NCBI GenBank assembly: GCA_964516135.1
Contig: CAZEWN010000010.1
Span: 1-64,000, forward strand
Source: 34-65-8 sp964516135
GTDB taxonomy: Bacteria > Pseudomonadota > Alphaproteobacteria > Sphingomonadales > Sphingomonadaceae
Direction: 5' to 3'
DNA length: 64,000 nucleotides
Shown: positions 56,086 through 63,127 of the stretch, in pieces
Numbering within the stretch: the stretch's first letter is position 1
Layout of the letters: the number at the start of each line of letters is the position of its first letter
Made by a program: the position numbers and the translations under genes
The notes under the pieces: model-generated
The model's database searches: none
What the model was told of the DNA's origin: nothing
What the model saw: the letters and a program-made list of their open reading frames with translations, nothing else

Positions 56086-56698
56086 AGTAGATCAAGCGGC
56101 TTTCTGGGATGACCGCTATGCGGAGGACGAGTATCTGTTCGGGACCGCGCCCAACGCTTTTCTGGCGCGCGAGGTGCATCGCCTGCCCCCGGGATCGAAA
56201 GTCCTGGCGGTCGCCGATGGCGAAGGGCGAAACAGCGTATTCCTGGCCCAGCATGGCCATCGCGTCGTCGCTACCGACATTTCGGAAAGGGCGCTCGATA
56301 AGGCGCGAGCTCTCGCAGAGCGGCGAGCGGTCGAAGTCGAATATCGGCGGGCAAATCTGGCCGAATGGCAATGGCCGGTGGAAGCTTACGATGCAGTGGT
56401 CGGCATCTTCATCCAGTTTGCTGGTCCCGGACTGCGTGACGACATCTTCGATGGCATCCATCGTTCGCTGAAGCGGGGTGGCCTGCTACTGCTTGAAGGC
56501 TATCGCGAAGAACAGCTGGCGTATAGAACAGGCGGTCCGCCCAATATCGAGAACCTATATACGGAAGACAGTTTGCGCCGCGCCTTCTCGACGTGGGAGA
56601 TCGAATTACTCGATGCCTACGATGCCGAGATCGAGGAGGGGACCGGCCATTCGGGCAAGTCGGCGTTAATCGACCTTATTGCGCGGAAGCGCAATTGA
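56078..56698 (+). CDS. Class I SAM-dependent methyltransferase
   Basis: 206 aa. The SAM loop VLAVADGEGRNSVFLA, the acidic ATDIS and FIQFAGPGLRDDIFDG are family features. In related gene sets such proteins are annotated as thiol or sulfide methyltransferases or TehB-like, but the substrate cannot be read from this sequence. The frame starts at 56078, coupled to the MBL-rhodanese gene, and they probably serve one pathway. Confidence 0.82.
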   Translation: MAEVDQAAFWDDRYAEDEYLFGTAPNAFLAREVHRLPPGSKVLAVADGEGRNSVFLAQHGHRVVATDISERALDKARALAERRAVEVEYRRANLAEWQWPVEAYDAVVGIFIQFAGPGLRDDIFDGIHRSLKRGGLLLLEGYREEQLAYRTGGPPNIENLYTEDSLRRAFSTWEIELLDAYDAEIEEGTGHSGKSALIDLIARKRN

Positions 56699-56874
56699 AG
56701 AATGCCAGCCGGAGCCCCGACACCGGCTGACATCACGATCAGGAGTTTGCGCTCGGGCAAATCCGGAGCTGATTATTAAGTGTCGCATTTTCGCGGCTCG
56801 AACGCCAATAGCTGCCTGTCCGCTACCGGCCGAGAACCTGTCTCTGCCGAGAGGTTCTGCACGTGGGACCCCAT

Positions 56875-56935
56875 AATTCGAGAATTGTCGAAATAACGCT
56901 TGCCTGATCGTCGGGCATTCGATATTTCGAGAATT
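56875..56935. promoter_or_regulatory. Paired palindromes before the second arsR, candidate operator
   Basis: AATTCGAGAATT (56875-56886; arms AATTC/GAATT) and ATTTCGAGAATT (56924-56935; inner TTCGAGAA) lie 49 bp apart, the second directly before the arsR ATG. They fit an autoregulatory ArsR operator. Confidence 0.6.
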
Positions 56936-57292
56936 ATGGAAATGGCTCTCACGGATGCGGTGGACGCTCTGGCAGCGCTGGCACAGGAACATCGTCTTGG
57001 ATTGTTTCGTCTGCTGGTGCAGGCCGGCGCCGACGGACTCCCAGCAGGTGCTATCGCAGAGCGGCTCGCGGTACCGAATTCCTCGCTCTCCTTTCACCTT
57101 GCGCATCTCAGCCGGGCAGGCCTGATCAAGCAGCGACGCGAGGGCCGTTCACTCATCTACACCGCAAACTACTCGGCGATGAACGCGCTGGTGGGCTACC
57201 TCATGGAGAATTGCTGTGCGGGTGCCGAATGCACGCCCGCAGCCCCAGCCGACTGCGCGGTCACACCCCACGATGAAAGGAAATCCGCATGA
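56936..57292 (+). CDS. arsR: ArsR family arsenic-type repressor
   Basis: 118 aa winged-helix protein: LAALAQEHRLGLFRLLVQAG, then NSSLSFHLAHLSRAGLIKQRREG. The C-terminus holds NCCAGAEC and a later Cys, likely As(III) ligands at the C-terminal end, a known variant placement. ATG at 56936 or 56942. Overlaps the next frame by ATGA, so it led an ars operon. Confidence 0.87.
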   Translation: MEMALTDAVDALAALAQEHRLGLFRLLVQAGADGLPAGAIAERLAVPNSSLSFHLAHLSRAGLIKQRREGRSLIYTANYSAMNALVGYLMENCCAGAECTPAAPADCAVTPHDERKSA

Positions 57293-57420
57293 AGCGGCTG
57301 CATGTGCACGTCGGTGTCGCCGACCTCGACAAGTCGATCGGCTTCTATTCCACGTTGTTCGGTGCCGAGCCAACCGTGACCAAGTCTGATTATGCCAAGT
57401 GGATGCTCGAGGATCCGCGG
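57289..57420 (+). pseudogene. Truncated VOC (ArsI/CadI-like) dioxygenase fragment
   Basis: Only the first ~44 residues (RLHVHVGVADLDKSIGFY, YAKWMLEDPRV) match ArsI/CadI-type VOC proteins, normally ~150 aa. After DPRV the sequence jumps to acr3 in another frame. The residual frame closes at 57504. A deletion junction lies at about 57420. Confidence 0.72.
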
Positions 57421-58190
57421 GTGTTGCGCCCGGCGCATTCGCGGCAATCGCTGAGGCCGAGGTCGCACAGGTCAACCTGCCGGTGGCGGCGCTCATCTGG
57501 CTGATGATCATTCCCATGCTGCTCAAGATCGACTTCGGTGCGCTTGGGTCGGTGCGTCAGCACTGGAAGGGCGTGGGCATCACGCTTTTCATCAATTGGG
57601 CCGTGAAGCCGTTTTCCATGGCCGCGCTGGCCACGTTCTTCATTGGTTATCTGTTCGCCCCGCTGCTACCGGTTGGCGAGATATCGTCCTACATTGCCGG
57701 GCTGATCATTCTCGCCGCCGCCCCCTGCACCGCGATGGTCTTCGCCTGGTTGGACCTCTGCGATGGCGAACCGAACTACACGCTGAGCCAGGTTGCACTG
57801 AATGACTTGATCATGGTCTTCGCCTTCGCGCCGATCGTCGGCCTGCTGCTCGGCGTCGCTTCCATCACAGTGCCTTGGAGCACGCTGTTGCTGTCAGTGC
57901 TGCTCTACATCGTCATTCCGGTGGCGATCGCCCAAGTCGCTCGGCGGTGGCTGCTGGTGCAGAACGGACAGCAAGCGCTCGACCAGCTTCTCCGCGTGCT
58001 CGGACCGATCTCGCTGCTGTCGCTGCTTACGACGCTCATCCTCCTCTTCGGCTTCCAAGGAGAGCAGATCCTCGCGCAGCCGCTAGTCATTGCGCTGCTC
58101 GCCGTGCCCATCCTTATCCAGGTCTATTTCAATGCGGGCCTTGGCTGTTGCGCCACTTGGCTGTTCCTAGTGCGACGTCCGCGCGGCTGA
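57421..58190 (+). pseudogene. Acr3-type arsenite efflux permease, both ends lost
   Basis: The segment contains VAQVNLPVAALIWLMIIPML, INWAVKPFSMAALATF, AAAPCTAMVFAW and LNDLIMVFAFAPI, clear Acr3 motifs including the conserved Cys. The first ~30-40 residues and the last ~90 (after QVYFNAGL) are missing. A frame from 57399 to 58190 stays open by chance across the left junction. Efflux is unlikely. Confidence 0.75.
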
Positions 58191-58387
58191 TGATGGGAAC
58201 GGTGGCGCTGGTCTTGCTGATAGTCGCCGAAATGCTGCTCGGCACCGAGCTGTTCGGGCGGAGCATGCACGGGCAGGTTCAGGCGATGACCACCGGGCCT
58301 GGTCTGCTCGGCCTGCTGGGTCAGCTTTTCTTCGCGGCCTTTCCGCTGGTCCATGCGCGGCGCCGCCGGCAGCGGGGCCGGCCTTGA
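58150..58387 (+). pseudogene. Fragment of a small membrane protein gene
   Basis: In the frame used from 58190 (MMGTVALVLLIVAEMLLG) there are two transmembrane helices and an Arg-rich end. The same frame reads upstream as RHLAVPSATSARL, which belongs to this protein rather than to Acr3. It looks like the 3' part of a larger gene joined to acr3 by deletion. An ATG start at 58190 could still allow a 65-aa product. Confidence 0.55.
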
Positions 58388-58498
58388 ACGACTGATTGCG
58401 GATTCCGACGGAATGTCGCGCGGATCCAAGGACGCAGCGCCGTCCCCAGTGACGAGACGGTCGTGGCTCCCTCGTGCGAGGCAAGCCGACGGCCAGGC

Positions 58499-59488
58499 TC
58501 AAGCGAAGATTTTAGCCAGATGCGCTTCGTACGTGGCGAGTGCCTCTCGGGCCTCCTCCATGAAGTCGTAGCGGTTGTAGATCGCCGCCACACCAGAGAC
58601 TGTGCCCGAGCGATGGGCCAGGATCCGTTCGGTCACATGGAGCGGCACGCGCAGCGAGGCCATGGTGGTCGAGAACGTACGCCGCAGATCGTGAATGACC
58701 CATGGTGGAATTTGCACGTGCTTGTCCAACCGTGCCTTCGACTTTGACCAGCCGCTGTAGGACCTGATGCGCGGAGCGATCGCCCTGGCCATGGGAAGAA
58801 GGGGAATCGAGTGATCCTCCTTGCCCTTCATCGCATCGGCCGGAAAAAACAGCACGTCCTCGCGAATTTCGAAATTGGAGAACTGGCTGCGCCTCTGCCC
58901 CGTGAGGATCAACATCTTGATATGATCGCTGAACGGCGCCGCTTCGTAGTTCCAAACCGCCTTCAATTCGCTTTCGGTCAGAACACGCGAGCGCTGCCCG
59001 AGCTTGATCCGCTCGAACTGGACCGGATTTTTCTCAACAATCCCTTCCCGGATGCACCAGTTGAAGAATGCCTTTGCAGCCGCCGTGGCATGCGGTGTGT
59101 AGGTCAACTCCGCCTTGGTCACATCGCGGAGATCGGTCTTGTCGATCCTGTTCAGATAGCGCCGATAATTGGCGACCGTGGACGGCCGGCATCGGTTGGT
59201 CGCATCGACAAGGAATGCGTCGACCGCCTCTCTGACCGAGGTCGGTGGGGCGCCTGGCGGCGGCGGAGGGAGGATAAGCCTCGCAGCTGCGCGAGCCTCC
59301 TTCAAGCTCAGGTCTGGATAGCGGCCGAGGCTGGTCCATTTCCGCTCCGGACCGCGGACAGCAACGAAGGTTTTGGTACCCCCTTGGCTTACGCGCACGC
59401 CAAAGCCATCGGACTCGAAATACGTCTTCTGACCCCTCGCCGGAGGGGGAAGGCGGCGCAAGGTGAGATCGGTCAGTCTTAGCTTCAT
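58499..59488 (-). CDS. Tyrosine recombinase (island integrase)
   Basis: 329 aa with an N-terminal DUF4102 arm-binding domain (SDGFGVRVSQGG), an SAM-like core-binding domain (about 85-150) and a catalytic domain: R199 (TGQR), H266-x2-R269, H292 and Y304. All catalytic residues are present. It reads away from the tRNA 5' half and should catalyse recombination at TTTGTAAA. No excisionase is visible. Confidence 0.93.
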   Translation of the reverse strand: MKLRLTDLTLRRLPPPARGQKTYFESDGFGVRVSQGGTKTFVAVRGPERKWTSLGRYPDLSLKEARAAARLILPPPPPGAPPTSVREAVDAFLVDATNRCRPSTVANYRRYLNRIDKTDLRDVTKAELTYTPHATAAAKAFFNWCIREGIVEKNPVQFERIKLGQRSRVLTESELKAVWNYEAAPFSDHIKMLILTGQRRSQFSNFEIREDVLFFPADAMKGKEDHSIPLLPMARAIAPRIRSYSGWSKSKARLDKHVQIPPWVIHDLRRTFSTTMASLRVPLHVTERILAHRSGTVSGVAAIYNRYDFMEEAREALATYEAHLAKIFA

Positions 59489-59490
59489 CT

Positions 59491-59520
59491 TAGCTACTAA
59501 AATCGCGCGATTAGTAGCTA
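59491..59520. repeat. Right-end TAGCTACTAA inverted pair
   Basis: TAGCTACTAA (59491-59500) and TTAGTAGCTA (59511-59520) flank a CG-rich centre, directly upstream of the integrase start. The same word is near the left end. They may be arm sites or the integrase operator. Confidence 0.55.
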
Positions 59521-59617
59521 GAACCTATGGTCTGCATGAGACAGCCTGTCAAGCTAAACACCTGAAATGGATGATGTTTGAGATCGTATGAGACGCCATG
59601 AGAGACGGTGCACGTTT

Positions 59618-59655
59618 TTACAAAACCGCTGCTCTACCAACTGAGCTAAACCGGC
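59618..59655 (-). pseudogene. 5' half of split host tRNA-Thr(UGU)
   Basis: Minus strand positions 1-38 of tRNA-Thr: acceptor GCCGGTT, D arm GCTC...GAGC, anticodon 5' strand and loop TTTGTAA. After position 39 the sequence becomes AACGTGCACC, which is not tRNA. Joined to 43360-43404 it makes a 76-nt cloverleaf. Confidence 0.93.
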
Positions 59656-59672
59656 GCGGGCGTGGCTTATGA

Positions 59673-60551
59673 TCACAGCGCGCCGAAAGTCCAGCCCTCG
59701 GTTCGCGCGATTTGGGTGGTCAGCGCATCAGGATTCCATCGCGCCGGGTCGTCGGCCACCGCGCGCAGCCACGCGGCGGTCAGCAGCGCGTCGGAGGAAT
59801 GATCGTTGATCGGGCCATCGCCCGGCACCGGAGGCGAACCAAGCGCGGCGAGCGCGTCGTTCAGTTCCGCATGGCTGCGCATCTTGGCGCGCGCGGCGCT
59901 GCGCCCCGCCTCGCGCGCGGCGAGGGTCGTGTAGATTTCGACGATGGCACTGCCGCGTTCGGGCAGCGGATCGACCGGCCACACCGGCACCCGGCCACGC
60001 AGCCGGTGCAGCAGGCGCATTCCGGTCACACTCGACTTGCCCACCTGCGCCGCGCCTACGAGGTTGAAGTTGGAATAGGGCTTGCACCCTTGCCGCGCCT
60101 GCGCGTGTTCGGTCAGGCGGAACCGTCCGCGCCCGTGCGCCGCGCCGTCGCAGCCGAAATGCGCGCCCTGGCGCCCGCCGTGGCGGCGAAAATAAGCGGC
60201 GAGTTCGGGGTGGTCGACGAACGCCGCAGCGCCGAAGTGCGGATCGTCGGCGCAAATCTCGTCGATGAGCGCCCATAGCGCGGGGGCGTCCACCGGGCTG
60301 CCCCTCCATCCGGGGAAAAACGCCCCGCAATCCGCGAACGGCAGTGAAATACCCAGGTCCATGCCCACGAGCGTGCCTTCAGGCAAGTCGCGCAGCACCG
60401 CCAGCACCTCGCCCCGCGACCACGGTTTGTCGCGCTCCGCCAGCACCGGCGGCCCGCCGTCTTCGTTCGCCATGGCAAGCGCGATGCCCTTGTGCCGCTC
60501 GCCAGCCGCGCCCGACCAGTCGATCGCGAGAAAGTGGCTAAACCTGCCCAC
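59673..60551 (-). CDS. Conserved hypothetical protein, RNase-H-like fold possible
   Basis: About 292 aa. Begins with FLAIDWSGAAGERHKG and has LVGMDLGISLPF, both acidic motifs reminiscent of DUF429/RNase-H-like predicted nucleases; NDHSSDALLTAAWL is a further acidic motif. A GTG at 60551 overlaps the rarA stop by 14 nt and is chosen because the conserved sequence starts there. No known function. Confidence 0.65.
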   Translation of the reverse strand: MGRFSHFLAIDWSGAAGERHKGIALAMANEDGGPPVLAERDKPWSRGEVLAVLRDLPEGTLVGMDLGISLPFADCGAFFPGWRGSPVDAPALWALIDEICADDPHFGAAAFVDHPELAAYFRRHGGRQGAHFGCDGAAHGRGRFRLTEHAQARQGCKPYSNFNLVGAAQVGKSSVTGMRLLHRLRGRVPVWPVDPLPERGSAIVEIYTTLAAREAGRSAARAKMRSHAELNDALAALGSPPVPGDGPINDHSSDALLTAAWLRAVADDPARWNPDALTTQIARTEGWTFGAL

Positions 60552-61860
60552 GCCGTTCGCTGCGAAGCTTGTCCCAATATTCCAGCCGTCTCCTGATCTC
60601 GCGTTCGAAACCACGTTCGACCGGCTGGTAATAGGCTTGCGGCTCCATCTCCTCGGGCCAGTAGTTGTCGCCAGAAAAGCCCTCGTCGGCGTTGTGGTCG
60701 TAGGTGTAGCCCGCGCCGTAGCCGATATCCTTCATCAGCCTGGTCGGGGCGTTGAGGATATTGGCGGGGGGCATCAGGCTGCCGGTCTCGCGCGCCGATT
60801 TCGCCGCACCTTTCCACGCGACATAGCCCGCGTTCGATTTGGGCGCGGTGGCGAGGTAGAGACACGCCTGCGCCAGCGCCAGTTCGCCTTCCGGGCTGCC
60901 GAGAAACTCGTAGGCGTCCTTCGCCGCGACGCACTGGGTCAGCGCCTGCGGATCGGCGAGGCCGATATCCTCCACCGCCATGCGGATCAGGCGCCGGGCA
61001 AGGAAACGCGGTTCCTCGCCCGCTGTCAGCATCCGTGCAAGGTAGTAGAGCGCCGCCTGCGGATCGGACCCGCGCACCGCCTTGTGGAGCGCGGAAATGA
61101 GATTGTAGTGCCCCTCGCGGTCCTTGTCGTACACCGCCACGCGGCGCTGGAGGAATGCGCCGAGCCCCGCGGGATCGAGCGGTTGGGGTGGCCGCGCATT
61201 GTACAGCGTTTCGACCTGGTTGAGCAGGAACCGCCCGTCGCCATCGGCGCTCGCGACCAGCGCCTCGCGCGCGGGCGGCGTTAGCGGCAGCGGGCCTTCC
61301 AGTTCCTCGGCGCGCACGAGCAGTTTCTCCAACGCGGCGAAATCGAGCCGGTGGAGGATCAGCACCTGCGCGCGGCTGAGCAGCGCGGCGTTGAGCGCGA
61401 AGCTGGGGTTCTCGGTCGTCGCGCCGACGAGCGTCACCGTTCCGCGTTCGACGAAGGGCAGGAAGCCGTCCTGCTGCGCGCGGTTGAACCTGTGGATCTC
61501 GTCCACGAACAGGACCGTGCGCTGCCCGGCCTCGGCGGCCTTGTCCGCGAGCGCAAAGGCTTTCTTGAGATCGGCGACGCCGGAAAAAACCGCGCTCACG
61601 CTCTCGAACCGCATCCCCACCGCATCGGCCAGCAGACGCGCGATGCTGGTCTTGCCGGTGCCGGGCGGGCCCCACAGGATCATGCTGGAAAGCCGGCCCG
61701 CCGCGACCATGCGGCCGATCGCACCCTCCGGCCCGGTCAGGTGATCCTGTCCGATCACCTGCGACAGCTCGCGCGGGCGCAGGCGATCGGCGAGCGGCGC
61801 GTCTTCGCGTGGTTCGCTGGCGGGCGGGGTGGGGAGGTCGTGGGCGAAAAGGTCGGCCAT
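60538..61860 (-). CDS. rarA: Replication-associated recombination protein RarA
   Basis: 440 aa AAA+ ATPase. Walker A GPPGTGKTS, Walker B LFVDEIHRFN, sensor TTENPSF, and the C-terminal MgsA domain (EFLGSPEGELALAQACLYLA). It acts at stalled forks. ATG at 61860 is preferred since MADLF fits the family. Confidence 0.95.
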   Translation of the reverse strand: MADLFAHDLPTPPASEPREDAPLADRLRPRELSQVIGQDHLTGPEGAIGRMVAAGRLSSMILWGPPGTGKTSIARLLADAVGMRFESVSAVFSGVADLKKAFALADKAAEAGQRTVLFVDEIHRFNRAQQDGFLPFVERGTVTLVGATTENPSFALNAALLSRAQVLILHRLDFAALEKLLVRAEELEGPLPLTPPAREALVASADGDGRFLLNQVETLYNARPPQPLDPAGLGAFLQRRVAVYDKDREGHYNLISALHKAVRGSDPQAALYYLARMLTAGEEPRFLARRLIRMAVEDIGLADPQALTQCVAAKDAYEFLGSPEGELALAQACLYLATAPKSNAGYVAWKGAAKSARETGSLMPPANILNAPTRLMKDIGYGAGYTYDHNADEGFSGDNYWPEEMEPQAYYQPVERGFEREIRRRLEYWDKLRSERRGQV

Positions 61861-61918
61861 GCGCCGGAGATAGGCAGAGGCGCGAAAATTTGCAGGTGCC
61901 ACTTTGCAAATCAGATAA

Positions 61919-61930
61919 AAGATATATCTT
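61919..61930. promoter_or_regulatory. Palindromic operator between rarA and padR
   Basis: AAGATATATCTT is a perfect 12-bp palindrome, 30 bp before the padR ATG. It is the best candidate PadR site and may also affect the divergent rarA. Confidence 0.6.
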
Positions 61931-61960
61931 AGACCTATCTTGAGTCGAAAGGACGAGGTT

Positions 61961-62623
61961 ATGTATCGCAGTTGCGGATCGCGCGGGCGGCGCGCCAATC
62001 CATGGCCCTTCATCGCCATGATGGGCGGCGCGCGGGGCTGGGGCGGGTTCGGTCCGGACGGCCCGTTCGGCCCCGACGGCCCGTTCGGGCCTGCCGGACC
62101 GTTCGGACCGAAAGGCCCCTTTGGACCGCGCGGGCCATTTGGCGAAGGTGGACCTAAACGGCGGGGCCGGATGTTCGGCTCGGGCGAGCTTCGGCTGGTC
62201 CTTCTGGCACTGATCGCTGAAGAACCGCGCCATGGCTACGAGCTGATCAAGGCGATCAGTTCGCTGACCCACGGCAGTTACGAACCGAGCCCGGGTACGC
62301 TTTATCCAACGCTCGCACTGCTGGAGGACGAGGGGCTGATCCGGGCCGTGCCGGGCGAGGATTCGCGCAAGCTTTACGAGGCGACCGAGGCGGGCCGCGC
62401 GGAGCTTGCCGCACGTGCCGACCAGGTCGAGGAGTTGATGGAGCGCCTGTCCACCCACGGTGAGCACCGCCGCGCATATGCCACGCCGGAAATGTTTCGC
62501 GCGGTCGGCAACCTCGCCAGCGTGCTCAAGCATCGGGCCCGTTCGGGCAAGCTCGAAGAGGACACCGTGCGCGAGATCGTCGACCTGGTCGACGAGCTGG
62601 CGCGCAAGATCGAACGGCTTTGA
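61961..62623 (+). CDS. PadR family regulator with GPFGPx repeats
   Basis: 220 aa. A Gly/Arg-rich N-terminus carries eight or so GPFGPx-like repeats (about 37-68), then the PadR winged helix (GELRLVLLALIAEEPRHGYELIKAI, GTLYPTLALLEDEGLI) and a C-terminal coiled region. The repeats make an extended linker before the DNA-binding domain, known from similar PadR proteins. Start at 61961 follows AAAGGACGAGG. Likely autoregulated. Confidence 0.9.
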   Translation: MYRSCGSRGRRANPWPFIAMMGGARGWGGFGPDGPFGPDGPFGPAGPFGPKGPFGPRGPFGEGGPKRRGRMFGSGELRLVLLALIAEEPRHGYELIKAISSLTHGSYEPSPGTLYPTLALLEDEGLIRAVPGEDSRKLYEATEAGRAELAARADQVEELMERLSTHGEHRRAYATPEMFRAVGNLASVLKHRARSGKLEEDTVREIVDLVDELARKIERL

Positions 62624-62691
62624 TCAGCGTTGGCGGCGCGGGCCGCCAGTGGTAATCTCCTTCCGGGAGCAAAACCCGGGGGAGAGAGATC

Positions 62692-63117
62692 ATGAACCAG
62701 GCAACGCCGCGTGCGCCATGGCACCTGTGGGCAATCGGCATACTCACGTTATTGTGGAACGCCATTGGCGCGATGAGTTACACGCTGACGCATCTGGGCC
62801 AGCTCGAGGCGCTGGGCATGACGCCCGACCAGATCGCCTATCTGGACAGCTTCCCGGCCTGGGCCAATGCGGTCTGGGCCATCGGCGTGTGGTTCTGCCT
62901 GCTCGGTTCGGTACTCTTGCTCATGCGCTCGCGCCACGCGGTGACGGCTTTCGCGCTATCCGTGATCGGCCTCGTCGGGACGGCGTATTTCAGTTACGTC
63001 GTCAGCGACGTGCCCGAGAACATGCAGAGTGTGCCGCTGGATGTCATGATCTGGGCGATCACGCTGGGGTCGCTGTGGTATGCCGCGCGCCAGCGCGCGG
63101 CGGGCGTCCTGCGCTAG
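62692..63117 (+). CDS. Four-TM hypothetical membrane protein
   Basis: 141 aa with four predicted transmembrane helices (first WHLWAIGILTLLWNAIGAM). No recognised motif; similar small proteins are annotated only as hypothetical. A GGGGGAGAGAG ribosome site precedes the ATG. 68 bp after padR and on the same strand, so possibly its target. Confidence 0.78.
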   Translation: MNQATPRAPWHLWAIGILTLLWNAIGAMSYTLTHLGQLEALGMTPDQIAYLDSFPAWANAVWAIGVWFCLLGSVLLLMRSRHAVTAFALSVIGLVGTAYFSYVVSDVPENMQSVPLDVMIWAITLGSLWYAARQRAAGVLR

Positions 63118-63127
63118 GGCCGCAGCG

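Larger units (their letters stand above)
43397..59624. mobile_element. Genomic island integrated in the anticodon loop of tRNA-Thr(UGU)
   Basis: About 16.2 kb bounded by the 8-nt core TTTGTAAA (minus strand) at 43397-43404 and 59617-59624. The two flanks are the 3' and 5' halves of one tRNA-Thr gene. A tyrosine recombinase lies at the right end and its own complete tRNA-Thr(UGU) at the left. Cargo is a sulfide/persulfide and oxidative-stress set with a bd-type oxidase plus degraded arsenic genes. No conjugation or replication genes are present, so it is at most an integrable element that depends on others for transfer. Confidence 0.92.

Noticed and set aside
43397..59624. Prophage or conjugative element
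   Set aside because: Integrase is present, but there are no phage structural, relaxase, mating or replication genes.
60113..62533. 806-codon frame on the minus strand
   Set aside because: It lies across rarA, padR and the hypothetical gene in other frames and shows no domain.
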